DNA from: Lachnospiraceae bacterium
GTDB lineage: Bacteria; Bacillota; Clostridia; Lachnospirales; Lachnospiraceae
Direction: 5' to 3'
Length of the DNA stretch: 44,662 bases
Assembly: GCA_009780115.1 (NCBI GenBank)
Contig: WRAQ01000027.1
Span: 1-44,662, forward strand
Under the pieces are notes generated by a model. That model was not told the origin of the DNA, ran no database searches, and saw only the letters and a program-made list of their open reading frames with translations. Positions 8,847-19,500 of the stretch are shown one piece after another. Position 1 is the first letter of the stretch. Each line of letters begins with the position of its first letter. The translations under genes and the position numbers were made by a program.

Positions 8847-11051
8847 ATGTTAAATGAAGTGCAATCAAATGGTTTTGAAACCGATGGTACAAACCGAAAC
8901 CCTGATGCGGAAGCGGACTACCTTAACCGCACGCTTATCTTTGCTGCCGAAGAACTTTCACGGGCGCGGACAAGCGGTGATGACATAAAATCAGCGATTA
9001 TTGCCGCCAAAAAAGAATTACGCGAGAATACAACTCATACGATTGGCAGTCTATGGGGTAGTGAAGCATTTGAAGCTTTAGCCGCATTGAATCAATATGC
9101 CAACCCGATTAATGACCAAATCGTTGAATTTGAAGAGAACGAAAACAAAATCGCCCGCTTAGAAAATATTCTTAAATCGCCCTATTTTGCCCGGATTGAC
9201 TTTTGGTATTCAGAGGATGTAAGCGGGCCGGCTGAAGTTATTTATATCGGGCGGACATCTTTAAAAGATATTAAATCTCATGAAATGTATATTTATGACT
9301 GGCGTTCACCGGTGGCCAGCGTTTTTTACCGTTTTGCCTGTGGTGAGGCTTATTATGATGCCCCCGGCGGGCGGATTGAAGGGAATTTAACCTTTAAACG
9401 CCAGTATGAAATCCGTAACGGTGTGATGGAGTATTACTTCGATGCAGATGTGCAGATTGTGGATGAATTTCTCCGCAAGTTATTATCAAAAAATACTTCA
9501 AGCAAGATGAAAGCCATCGTTGAAACAATTCAAAAAGAGCAGGACATCGTTATCCGCGATTTGGAAAATGATTTGATGATGGTACAAGGGGTTGCCGGAA
9601 GCGGAAAAACTTCGATTGCCCTGCATCGGGCGGCATATCTAATGTACCAGGGGCTTTCGGCTCATCTGAAGGCGCATAATATTTTGATTATTTCACCAAA
9701 CTCACTTTTTGAACAGTATATTTCGCGGGTTTTGCCGGATTTGGGTGAAGAAAACATAACCTCGGCAGTTTTTGAGGAAATTGCCGTTAAAGTGCTGGGA
9801 TACAATAAAGTTCAGCCCCGGGAGCAATATTTAGAAAAATTATTGAACGGCTCTTTTCAAGCTTCTATGAAAGAACGGTTAGAATTAAAAACCTCGGTTT
9901 TATTTGCAGAAATAATTGACCGTTTTGTCGAAGAAATTCCGGCAAGGTTTATTACGATATCAAATATTGACTATGCCGGTCAATTGATTATGAGCGCGGC
10001 GCAAATTAAAAAGAAATTAACTTCCGGAAAGTCTGCTTCCGGTATTGGCATAGCTTTAGGTATGAAGCTAAAGCAAATCGAAGAACATATTATGGAAACG
10101 GTGCAAGATTTACACCGCGTTTTACAAAATCATGAAGAATTTAGAAGGGTAAAAAAGCAACTGCAAAACTTTGTAAACCTTGATGCAAAAAAACTTTACC
10201 GGATTTTGTTTACGGATAAATATTGTCTTTCGCACTTGATGAATAAAATTCCGTTTGAAATAATTAAAATCACGATAGGCAATTTAAACAGCAAAACAAT
10301 TGCTTATGATGATGTTGCTGCCCTGCTTTATCTTAAACTAAAAATTCACGGCGCAGAAGAATACAAAAATATCCGCCATGTCGTTATTGATGAAGCACAA
10401 GATTATTATCCGCTTCATTATAAAACCTTTAAGCTTTTATTTAGTAAAGCGAAATATACTGTCCTTGGCGATTACAACCAGACCTTGGAAAAAGAAGAAA
10501 ATGCTTCATTATATGACCGGATTGCGGAAACTTTTGAAAAATCAAAATCCGTTCATGTTACGATGGACAAAAGCTTCCGTTCAACCAACGAAATTATTAA
10601 TTTCAGTGCGCGGTTTCTTAACCGGGAAATTAAGATAAAGAGTTTTAACCGGCTGGGAGATGAGCCGCAGCTTTATATTGCATCATCAGAAGTTGAGCTT
10701 GCGGAAATGCTAATAACCGCAGCGCAAAGATTAATTGATAAAGGTTATCAATCGGTGGCGCTTATTTGTAAAACGGCATTAAATGCGAAAATTTTATATC
10801 AGGATTTGACGAATCAGCAGAAAAATATAATTTTACAAGAATCGGGCAGTAATTCAGAGCTTACCGGCATTTTTATTATCCCGGTTTATCTTGCTAAAGG
10901 GTTAGAATTTGATGCCGTCTTGATTTGTGATGCGGATAATGAAAATTATCATAGTGAAGAAGACAAAAAACTATTATATATTGCAAGTACAAGGGCGCTG
11001 CATCATTTGGGGGTATATAGCGTTGGCGGGATGAGTTTGTTAATAAGATAA
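8847..11051 (+). CDS. helD: HelD-like superfamily 1 helicase (RNA polymerase recycling type)
   Basis: An ATP-driven SF1 (UvrD/PcrA-like) motor. The order is that of HelD: a helical N-terminal arm (EADYLNRTLIFAAEELSRA), the conserved YIGRTSLKD and YDWRSPVASVFY segments, GNLTFKRQYEI, Walker A GVAGSGKTSIALHRAAYL near residue 250, Walker B VVIDEAQDYYP near 511, and helicase motif VI ending LYIASTRALHHLGVYSVGG. In Bacillus, HelD releases stalled RNA polymerase from nucleic acid. At 734 residues it is slightly shorter than B. subtilis HelD. AAAGGGAAAG precedes the ATG. It converges on rmuC, with a 31-base gap and no obvious terminator. Confidence 0.88.
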   Translation: MLNEVQSNGFETDGTNRNPDAEADYLNRTLIFAAEELSRARTSGDDIKSAIIAAKKELRENTTHTIGSLWGSEAFEALAALNQYANPINDQIVEFEENENKIARLENILKSPYFARIDFWYSEDVSGPAEVIYIGRTSLKDIKSHEMYIYDWRSPVASVFYRFACGEAYYDAPGGRIEGNLTFKRQYEIRNGVMEYYFDADVQIVDEFLRKLLSKNTSSKMKAIVETIQKEQDIVIRDLENDLMMVQGVAGSGKTSIALHRAAYLMYQGLSAHLKAHNILIISPNSLFEQYISRVLPDLGEENITSAVFEEIAVKVLGYNKVQPREQYLEKLLNGSFQASMKERLELKTSVLFAEIIDRFVEEIPARFITISNIDYAGQLIMSAAQIKKKLTSGKSASGIGIALGMKLKQIEEHIMETVQDLHRVLQNHEEFRRVKKQLQNFVNLDAKKLYRILFTDKYCLSHLMNKIPFEIIKITIGNLNSKTIAYDDVAALLYLKLKIHGAEEYKNIRHVVIDEAQDYYPLHYKTFKLLFSKAKYTVLGDYNQTLEKEENASLYDRIAETFEKSKSVHVTMDKSFRSTNEIINFSARFLNREIKIKSFNRLGDEPQLYIASSEVELAEMLITAAQRLIDKGYQSVALICKTALNAKILYQDLTNQQKNIILQESGSNSELTGIFIIPVYLAKGLEFDAVLICDADNENYHSEEDKKLLYIASTRALHHLGVYSVGGMSLLIR

Positions 11052-11082
11052 AATATGGCAAAACCGTAAGCATCTTTGCTGC

Positions 11083-12366
11083 TTATTCAAAACCGTCCAT
11101 ATCTTCTTCTACTGTTTCCAACAATAATTTGTCCTCGGCAGCGCCAAGCTCAACTACTGTCCGCAAGGTGCGGTTAATTGCCCTTGTCCGCCGCCCGACG
11201 ATTTCTTCAAGAGTCTTGTCCGCAGTTTGGATTTGCTTATGGGCCCGGTCAAGCATATCGGAGAATTTGACAAATTCGGATTTTACCGCCCGCAATGTAT
11301 CCCATACTTCTTGAGAGCGTTGCTCGATTGCTAAGGTCTTAAAACCCATTTGCAGGGAGCTTAAGAAAGCCGATAGGGTGGTTGCGCCAACAGCAGTGAC
11401 TTTATACTTCTCCCGGAGTTCTTCAAAGAGTGGTGCGTTTTGAACTACTTCAGCATAAAGCCCTTCGGTGGGTAAAAACATCAGTGCAAAGTCGGTGGTT
11501 TTCGGCGGCACAATGTATTTATCATAAATATCCTTAGCAAATACGCGGATTTTTTGGGTTAATGATTTCCGGGCTTCATCAATCGCCGCTTTGTCATCAG
11601 CATCAAGCAAGCGGTTATAATCTTCAATCGGAAATTTTGAGTCAATCGGAAGAAAGAGCGGTTCATCGCCATTACCCGGCAATTTAACGACAAATTCAAT
11701 TCTTTTATTGTCGGCGATTTCAACATTTGCCTCATATTGGCTGGGGGCAAGGATATCGGAAAGCAGTTTTTCCAAACGGACTTCGCCATATGTGCCCCGC
11801 TCCTTGATATTGATTAAGGCATTTTTCAAACTCTTTGTATCGGCGGCGAGAACTTTCATTTCGCCAAGCCCCTGCTGAACGCTGTCAAGTTGCTTGCTGA
11901 CCAATTCGAATGATTGGGCAAGCCGGGATTCCAAAGTTTTTTGTAATTTTTCATCAACGACGGCCTGCATTTGGTCAAGGCGCTTTTCATTACTGTCCTG
12001 GAGAGATTTCATTTTGCTTTCAAGGGTGGCGTTAACCTTTTCACTATTCTCGGTATTACCTCGCTGTATTGATGATAAACGGGCATCAATCTGTTCGCTA
12101 AACTCGCGGAGTTGTTTATTCGTTTCCTCGCGGTTCGCTTGCAGGGTTTTATTTACGCTTTCTTGAATCATGCCAAAACGCTTAAATTGTTCCGTTGCAC
12201 CTTCATTAAGCTGACGGGCGACTGTCTCGCATAATTCTTCATTCCCTTGGTCAAGTAAGCTGATGACTTCATCAAGGGATGACTTTTTCCGGTTTATTAA
12301 TTGTAAAATAATAGTTATTGATAACAGGATAATGATGATTAGGCTAATTATTATTTGAAAATCCAT
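11083..12366 (-). CDS. rmuC: DNA recombination protein RmuC
   Basis: It has an N-terminal transmembrane helix (IIISLIIIILLSITIILQLI), then a long coiled coil (about 30-190, rich in E, K, Q), then the RmuC nuclease-like domain with NIKERGTYGEVRLEKLLSDIL, PIDSKFPIEDYNRLLDA, FALMFLPTEGLYAEVVQN and TLSAFLSSLQMGFKTLAIEQ. The family limits inversions and related recombination; its domain is thought to be PD-(D/E)xK-like. 427 residues is normal. Its start lies inside the 3' end of the upstream kinase gene (overlap of 23 bases), so it is probably read from the same message, though a functional link with the kinase is not evident. Confidence 0.93.
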   Translation of the reverse strand: MDFQIIISLIIIILLSITIILQLINRKKSSLDEVISLLDQGNEELCETVARQLNEGATEQFKRFGMIQESVNKTLQANREETNKQLREFSEQIDARLSSIQRGNTENSEKVNATLESKMKSLQDSNEKRLDQMQAVVDEKLQKTLESRLAQSFELVSKQLDSVQQGLGEMKVLAADTKSLKNALINIKERGTYGEVRLEKLLSDILAPSQYEANVEIADNKRIEFVVKLPGNGDEPLFLPIDSKFPIEDYNRLLDADDKAAIDEARKSLTQKIRVFAKDIYDKYIVPPKTTDFALMFLPTEGLYAEVVQNAPLFEELREKYKVTAVGATTLSAFLSSLQMGFKTLAIEQRSQEVWDTLRAVKSEFVKFSDMLDRAHKQIQTADKTLEEIVGRRTRAINRTLRTVVELGAAEDKLLLETVEEDMDGFE

Positions 12367-15300
12367 ATGTATTCTCCGTTTTTAGGTTTTCTAATGTTTC
12401 TAAAGCAAGCAAAAAGTCGAAATTTTCCATTTGCCTGATTAATTTTTCACATCCCGGTATCCGGTGAAGTTCGCTAATGAATTGCAAACATTCCAAATCA
12501 CTATTTGCAAGCAGGGGCTTAAGTTTTTCAAATAGGGTGCTTATTGATATAATATCAAACGACTTTAAAGTTACTGTAGTTTTTGAATCACCAACCAATG
12601 ATTCGAATTCGGTTATAGCTGCTTCAAGTTCTGCCCTAAGCAGCTCAAGTTGTTGTCCAGAGGCCAGAATTTCTCCATTCTTAAGCCCTGTTTCCACTTC
12701 TTCGGCGGCTTTTTGTAATAATAACTTTCCAAGCTGTCCTGCATTAGATTTTAATGTATGCGCAAGCCGATGTGCAAGTTTTTTATCTTCCTTGTTAATC
12801 GCATCCATTATTTCTTCGGCTTTACCCCGATTGTTTTCTACAAATCTTTTAATCAGTTTCTGGCGAAGTTCTTTTTCGGCTTGTTCGTTTTGAACAATGT
12901 CAGCTTCATTCCATGTCGTAGGGGTAAGATATTTCAGCAGACAGCCCCACAGCTCTTGTGAAGTAAATGGTTTACCGAGAGTATCAACCATTCCGCTTTC
13001 CATATAAATTTCGATATCATTGGACATTATATTTGCAGTTATGGCTATTATTGGTGTCTTGATTCCCAGTTCAGTTATTTTGGAAGCCGCTTCCAATCCA
13101 TCCATTATGGGCATGTGAATATCCATAAAAATCAAATCAAACTGCTTTTCACCCGATTTTATTCTTTTTTTGACAATATCAACACCTTCTTTGCCATTAG
13201 CCGCTATAATTGTTTGGATACCGATTCTTGCTAAATGATGACAAATTACTTGCTGATTGAGATTGTTGTCTTCACAAATGAGAATCTCACCATGAAAGTT
13301 GGGTTTTTCAAATTCATTAAATACAATACTAGCTGCTGATAAATCTGTTTTATCTTCAATTAAATCAAATGTCAAATCAAAACTAAACTTACTTCCGACT
13401 CCAACCGTACTTTCAACGATAAGGGAGCCGCCCATCAACTCGAGTAGATTTTTGGTAATAGCTAACCCTAATCCCGTTCCGCCAAATTTCCGAGTAACTG
13501 TTTCATCGGCTTGTATGAATGGTTCAAATATTTTTTCAATTTGTTCGGAGGTCATGCCAATTCCGCTGTCTTTTACTTCAAAGTGCATAGTTGCGCTATT
13601 TGCATCGGTTTTTACAAGAGATGCAAGAAGTTTTACGATGCCATTATTTGTAAATTTAACGGCATTGGAAAGAAGATTAATAAGAATTTGCCGCAAACGT
13701 ACGGGATCGCCAAGCATCTTTTTACCAACAGACGGTTCTGCATAGCAATATAAAGCAATTCCCTTTTCTTCAGCTTTTTGTGATATCATCATTTGGCAAT
13801 GCGAAAAAATATCCGGCAAATCAAAAGGAATACGCTCAAGAACTATTTTTCCTGATTCTATCTTGGAGATATCCAGAATGTCATTGATAATAGTAAGCAG
13901 CCATTTTGCGCTATACTGAATTTTATCAAGATAGTCTTTTGATTTCGGTGGTATATCACCATCCTGAGCAAGTTCTGAAAATCCAATGATACTATTCATC
14001 GGAGTCCTGATTTCGTGACTCATATTGGCAAGAAAGGTAGATTTGGCAGCGCTGGCGGCCTCTGCCGCCTGATGCGCTTTTTCAATTTGAGTTAAATATA
14101 GTTTTTGCTCCCGCAGATCCCGGAGAAATTCCGCAACTAAAAACTTTTCTTTATGTTTTACCCTGACAAGCGTAGCCTCACATGGCAAAAGCTCACCGCT
14201 TTTTGATTGATGTAACCACTCTTGACGTAAATAACCTTCATCAAACGCTTTCCGCACCATTTCATGCTCACCGGTATTGCTTTTAACACCATTTTGTTGA
14301 AATTCCGGTGAAAAGGATGCATTGTCGTCCAATTCCATTCTTTCTGTTACTCCAAAAAATGTTAGTGCCTCTTCATTGCAATTAATAATTTTCAGGTTTT
14401 CATCCCATAGAATGCAACTCATTGGTGTTGAATCAAACATTAGCCGGGCATATTCGTCTGCTGCTAGTATTTCATTCATCATATTTTTCAGCCGCTGCTC
14501 AATTACCTTGGAAATAAAGAAAGCTATTATCAAACATGCTACAAAAACAAGAAGTGTTATTAATACGCCAACCAGGATAAAGACTTGAATTTTTTGTGTA
14601 TACTCCTGTGTATAGTATCCGACGACAATCATCCCGATAATTTCATTATTTGCTCCGTAAAGTGGAACATATAGGGCCAATACATCCTTTCCGAAAAGCT
14701 GTATCCTGTCAAAAAATGATTCTCCGGCCAGTACTTTTTCACTTATATATCCCGCCGCATTTATCCCAAGGGCACTGCTTCCATCCTCGCCGGTGATTGT
14801 CGAAGCGATACGTTCTGTATTTAAAAAAATTGAAACTTCACATCCGGTATTTTCGCTCAAATTGTGGACAAAATTTTGCGTATCCAGCCTAAGGCCTGAT
14901 AATATAACCCCGACAATATTCATATTATCATCATATATCGGTGCGCTGGCAATAACACCAAGACGGATGGTAGTTTCCGGTACAATATAGGATTCAACCC
15001 TGCCTTCAAATGCCGAGACAATCTGCGGCTGCCCAGCCAGGTTATCGCCATATCTTTCAATATCATATGTTCTTACTTTTACCGTACCTTCGCTATCAAG
15101 AATTATACAAAAATCAAGCTGGGCCATCGCCTGTAAAGCATAAGCTATGTCTGCGATAACGGCCCTGTCATTATTCATGATTGCCTCGCTAAGATTTTGA
15201 TTATCTGAAACCGCGAAAGCAGCGAGCCGTGCTTTTGATATCATATCATCAATTTCAGTTTCAATCATGTTCATCGCCGTACTGACCTTTTCTCGCATAG

Positions 15301-15421
15301 AAACATCTAACTCTCTGCTGAAAAGTAGAATAGAAGAAACAAGCACGGCAATTCCGCACAAAACCACCAGCACGACCATAGGAATAAGAATTTTCTTTTT
15401 GATACTTATTTGTGTTTCCAT
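12344..15421 (-). CDS. Hybrid sensor histidine kinase with Cache, PAS, receiver and Hpt domains
   Basis: A membrane sensor with a transmembrane helix at about 13-33, an extracellular Cache-type domain (about 35-275, with GVIASAPIYDDNMNIVGVI), a second helix near 280-305, a PAS domain (about 325-435), a HisKA box MSHEIRTPMNSIIGFSE (His near 468), a HATPase with GGTGLGLAI, a receiver with FMDIHMPIMDG (phospho-Asp near 768) and an Hpt domain with AHTLKSNAGQLG (His near 885). All phosphorelay residues are present, but no separate DNA-binding response regulator is nearby. Its start overlaps the 3' end of the binding-protein gene by 16 bases, so the two are translationally linked. This suggests that the lipoprotein presents a ligand to the sensor. 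Confidence 0.92.
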   Translation of the reverse strand: METQISIKKKILIPMVVLVVLCGIAVLVSSILLFSRELDVSMREKVSTAMNMIETEIDDMISKARLAAFAVSDNQNLSEAIMNNDRAVIADIAYALQAMAQLDFCIILDSEGTVKVRTYDIERYGDNLAGQPQIVSAFEGRVESYIVPETTIRLGVIASAPIYDDNMNIVGVILSGLRLDTQNFVHNLSENTGCEVSIFLNTERIASTITGEDGSSALGINAAGYISEKVLAGESFFDRIQLFGKDVLALYVPLYGANNEIIGMIVVGYYTQEYTQKIQVFILVGVLITLLVFVACLIIAFFISKVIEQRLKNMMNEILAADEYARLMFDSTPMSCILWDENLKIINCNEEALTFFGVTERMELDDNASFSPEFQQNGVKSNTGEHEMVRKAFDEGYLRQEWLHQSKSGELLPCEATLVRVKHKEKFLVAEFLRDLREQKLYLTQIEKAHQAAEAASAAKSTFLANMSHEIRTPMNSIIGFSELAQDGDIPPKSKDYLDKIQYSAKWLLTIINDILDISKIESGKIVLERIPFDLPDIFSHCQMMISQKAEEKGIALYCYAEPSVGKKMLGDPVRLRQILINLLSNAVKFTNNGIVKLLASLVKTDANSATMHFEVKDSGIGMTSEQIEKIFEPFIQADETVTRKFGGTGLGLAITKNLLELMGGSLIVESTVGVGSKFSFDLTFDLIEDKTDLSAASIVFNEFEKPNFHGEILICEDNNLNQQVICHHLARIGIQTIIAANGKEGVDIVKKRIKSGEKQFDLIFMDIHMPIMDGLEAASKITELGIKTPIIAITANIMSNDIEIYMESGMVDTLGKPFTSQELWGCLLKYLTPTTWNEADIVQNEQAEKELRQKLIKRFVENNRGKAEEIMDAINKEDKKLAHRLAHTLKSNAGQLGKLLLQKAAEEVETGLKNGEILASGQQLELLRAELEAAITEFESLVGDSKTTVTLKSFDIISISTLFEKLKPLLANSDLECLQFISELHRIPGCEKLIRQMENFDFLLALETLENLKTENTYGFSNNN

Positions 15422-16383
15422 TTTTCCAGAAGCCGCTCCTTTTCCGTATAAGTATCGTTGGACATATCAGCATATCTGATATTCATCGGGTAATTAGGAA
15501 GGGTAAATTCCCTGTCACTATAGATTCTTTCAGGACAAAATAATAGTTTATCTATTTCAGTCCACCGGTATACAATATAATCAAAAACTTCCCTGACTTC
15601 GCTCCTGTTTTCTTTTCCTTTAATCATACCGATGCCATACAATGAAAAAGGGGAACCTTCTTCAAAAAAATGAATCCGCAACGGAAATCCATCATTGATT
15701 GCTTTGACCGCTTGTGCGGTCATAGCAAATCCGATTGCTGCTTCCCCGGCTCTTAACGCATTAACCGAACCGGAACCTGAGGTAGTAAAACTAAGGATAT
15801 TAGCTGAAAGCTTATTGAAATAATCAAAAGCCTCCTGCTCGCCCCATGTATTAACAAGACTTTTTAAAAACATATAACCTGTACCGGAAGTTAGAGGGTT
15901 AGGCATCGAAATAAGCCCTTTATATTCAGGGTTTAATAAATCGGCATAACTTTCCGGAACAGGTAGCCCCCGCTCGGAAATTATTGTTCTATTAATCGCG
16001 ATACAACCCCCGTTACGATACCATGGCAAATACCTCGGTTCATCAGGAATCATATCGTCGATATAAATACTTTTGTTGTATCCTGATAAATCGGCTAAAA
16101 GATCAGTTGCCATCTTGAGATTGGTGTATTCCATTTCACCAATGATGTCACATTCAGTATCCGTCCCTTCTGCAAGAAGTTTGGCAATCAATTCGCCGGT
16201 AGAATAGTATTCAATTCTAATAATATAATCCGGAAATTCGGAGTCGAGAGCTTCCTGCATTGCTTTATAACGATTTTCTTCTGCACTTGTATAGATAACA
16301 ATGACAGGATAATCGCCCTTACCGCAGGCAGACAAGGGTGCAAACAAACATAAAGCTAAAAACAGACATATGTATTTTTTCAT
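15406..16383 (-). CDS. Extracellular solute-binding lipoprotein (iron/polyamine ABC binding-protein type) paired with kinase
   Basis: Signal peptide with lipobox LSAC (YICLFLALCLFAPLSACGKG), then a type 2 periplasmic-binding fold: VIVIYTSAEENRYKAMQEAL, DIIGEMEYTNLKMATDLLADL, NPEYKGLISMPNPLTSGTGYMFLKSLV and AVGFAM-like GEAAIGFAMTAQAVKAI. This resembles Fe(III)- or small-anion-binding proteins. There is no ABC permease or ATPase beside it. It sits directly upstream of, and overlapping, the Cache-domain kinase gene, so it may act as the ligand-sensing partner instead of a transporter part. ATG 16383 is chosen; GTG 16392 is an alternative, with AGGAAGG in between-range spacing. A good TATAAT lies upstream on the minus strand (16411-16416). 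Confidence 0.85.
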   Translation of the reverse strand: MKKYICLFLALCLFAPLSACGKGDYPVIVIYTSAEENRYKAMQEALDSEFPDYIIRIEYYSTGELIAKLLAEGTDTECDIIGEMEYTNLKMATDLLADLSGYNKSIYIDDMIPDEPRYLPWYRNGGCIAINRTIISERGLPVPESYADLLNPEYKGLISMPNPLTSGTGYMFLKSLVNTWGEQEAFDYFNKLSANILSFTTSGSGSVNALRAGEAAIGFAMTAQAVKAINDGFPLRIHFFEEGSPFSLYGIGMIKGKENRSEVREVFDYIVYRWTEIDKLLFCPERIYSDREFTLPNYPMNIRYADMSNDTYTEKERLLEKWKHK

Positions 16384-16440
16384 GATTGACACACTACCTT
16401 CCTGTTAGGTATTATATCATGATTATTTAAAAAATGCTAC

Positions 16441-16469
16441 TTGTAACAGATTTTGAATCAATGTATAAT
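16441..16469 (+). promoter_or_regulatory. Predicted sigma-A promoter of the GH2 gene
   Basis: TTGTAA (16441-16446), a 17-base spacer, then a perfect TATAAT (16464-16469), 32 bases before the GH2 start codon. It is divergent from the binding-protein gene. Confidence 0.65.
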
Positions 16470-16501
16470 GAACGAAGGAAGATATTAGAAAGGTTCGATT
16501 T

Positions 16502-19500
16502 ATGGATAACAATACAAAAATTCTTAATGATAACTGGGAATTTGCCCTCGATAATTATGATTTTTCACCGGTCGAAATACCTCACGACTGGTTAATTTAT
16601 GATACTAATAATCTTTACAAAAACGGTATTGGCCGGTACCGAAGAAAGCTTGAAATTGGTGATTTGAAAGCAGGCCAAAGAATGTTTATCAATTTTGACG
16701 GCGTTTATATGGATACCAAAGTATATGTAAATAACGCATTAGTTGGTGAATGGAAATATGGTTATACCGCTTTTGAATTTGATATAACGGATTATCTTAA
16801 CTGCGATGCCGACAATATTCTGCTGGTTGAGATAAACCATCAATTCCCAAATTCACGTTGGTATAGCGGTGCGGGTATCTATCGCGACGTTACGCTCAAA
16901 ATCAAAAATGCCTGCCATTTCGTAACTGATGGTATTTATATTACAACTTTCAAAAATAATGGCCTTTGGGATTACAAAGTTACCGCCGAAGTTGAAACAC
17001 AGGGTAAAGCTTATGAAGTCCGGCATGTGATTTTAGAAGAGGATAAAGAATTTAAAACTTGGGACATTGAACATCCCAATTTGTATAATTTACGTTCGGA
17101 ATTAATCGTTGACGGAACGGTGACGGACGTTACTAATACCCGTTTTGGCTTCCGCGAAATCGCTTATGATACTGATAAAGGGTTTTTCTTAAATGGCCGT
17201 TATGTGAAACTATATGGCGTTTGTATGCACCATGACCTTGGGGCGCTTGGTTCGGCAGTACATAGAGAAGCGATTCGCCGCCAGCTTTTATTGCTGCGCG
17301 AGATGGGGGTTAATGCAATCCGTACCTCCCACAATCCCCCGGCAAAAATCTTCATGGAACTTGCCGATGAAATGGGCATTTTAATTCAAAGTGAAGTACT
17401 TGATATGTGGGAAAAGCCCAAAACCGAGTTTGATTATGCCCGCTTTTTTACTGATTGGGTCGAACGTGATGTGGCAGCATGGGTCAGGCGTGACCGTAAT
17501 TGCCCGTCGCTGATTATGTGGAGTGTCGGAAATGAAATTTACGATACCCACGCTTCGGCTGAGCGGGGCGGGGAAATTCTTAGATACCTGATGGATTTGG
17601 TGAAAAAACATGACCCTGATTGTCATGCCCCGGCGACTTTGTGTTCTAATTATATGCCATGGGAAAATACACAAAAATGTGCCGATATCGTTAAATTGAT
17701 TGGTTACAACTATGCCGAAGAATTATATGGACCACACCATGCTGCTTATCCGGATTGGTTTATTTATGGCGGGGAAACAGCTTCACATGTCCAAAGCCGC
17801 GGAGTTTACCGCTTCCCCTTGCAGCAATCGATTTTATCAGATGATGATATGCAATGTTCATCGTTAGGTAACTCAACAACCAGTTGGGGGGGCTTGAGTC
17901 CCGAGTGGGTTGCCCTTACTGATTTAGGTACCCCTTTCTCCCTTGGGCAGTTCATCTGGACGGGGCAGGATTATATTGGCGAGCCAACCCCGTATCATAC
18001 GAAAAGTTCATATTTTGGTCAAATAGATACGGCTGGTTTTACCAAAGATTCATTTTATGTTTACAAAGCGGCCTGGAATAAAGAGCCGATGATTTATCTT
18101 TATCCCTATTGGGATTTCTCCCCGGGGCAGACGATTGATGTCCGCGCAGCAACTAATGCCTACCGCGCCGAGTTGTTTTTGAATGGGCGGTCATTAGGTT
18201 CTGTTACGTTAAAAGACCGTCTGATTGCCGATTGGAGTGTCAAGTATGAAGCCGGCGAATTGCGGGCGGTTGCTTATGATAAAGATAATAATATAATCGC
18301 TGAAACGGCGCGCCATTCATTTGGTGATGCAGTTGGGTTAAAGCTTGAGACGGAAGTATTTGGCGAGTTGCATTATGTAGCAATATCTGCAGTTGATAAT
18401 GAAGGCAGAGAAGTTTGTAATGCGAATAACCGTGTCCGTATTACCGTTACCGGCGGGGCACTTTTAGGAATGGATAATGGGGATTCGACCGATTTTGACC
18501 AGTATAAAACTGATAACCGGAGATTATTTAACGGAAAGCTTTCGGCTATAGTCCGGGCAGAAGGTGAAGTTTGCATTAAGGCGGTTATTGATGAAAAAGA
18601 TGTGCCGATTCGCAAAATTGAGTTAAATGTTGATGGCTTTAATGTTACGGCGCAAGTTTATCCCGGAAATGCTACTTACAATGATTTAATCTGGCGGCTG
18701 ACCGATGCCGCCGGTATCGATAGTCCATTAGCAGAATTGGATTTGTCAGCCGATGGCCGCAATGCTTTAATCCGCCCCAAAGGAGATGGCGAGTTATGGA
18801 TAAGGTGTTCAACCACCAATGGCGGTGAACATATATCATTGATTTCACAACTTTCGCTTCCGATTACGGGATTTGGCAAGCCATTTATCGACCCTTATAA
18901 CTTCGTTGCCGGGGGCCTCGCCGCTTTAAGTAATGTAAAATTGGGTAATGGCAACGAGCGGGGTATTGTATCGGGGCGGGACGGCGAAAGCCATATCGGA
19001 TTTGCCAACTTGGATTTCGGCAGTTTCGGTTCGGATGAAGTAACGATACCGCTTTTCCCCTTAGGTTCGGCTCCGTTTGAGTTCGAAATATGGGAAGGGA
19101 TGCCCGGCGAAGCGGAAGCAGAACATCTTACGACGGCCTATTATGATTTAGGTTCGGTATGGAATACTTATCAGGATATTACTTGCAAATTGCCCCGGTT
19201 TATCCGTGGTGTGAAAACATTCTGCTTAGTTTTCCGGGAAAAAGTACATGTTAAAGGCTTTAAGTTTACGCATTATAATAAAGCATTCAGCCGGCTTAAT
19301 GCCGCCGATAATGATGGTATCAGCGGTGATACATTTACGATCAGCGGTAAGGCAGTCACCGGGATTGGTAATAATGTCAGCATTATTTTTAAAGATATGG
19401 ATTTCGGTGAAACCGGTGCCGGAAGTATTACCTTAAGCACGCGTTCGCCATTAACAAGCAACTCCATACAAATATTAGTTGACGGGCGGCGTGAGATGTT

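Noticed and set aside
12477-14588. Several plus-strand frames of 65-148 codons opposite the kinase gene
   Set aside because: They are antisense shadows with Ser/Phe-rich, low-complexity translation; the kinase frame has clear domains.
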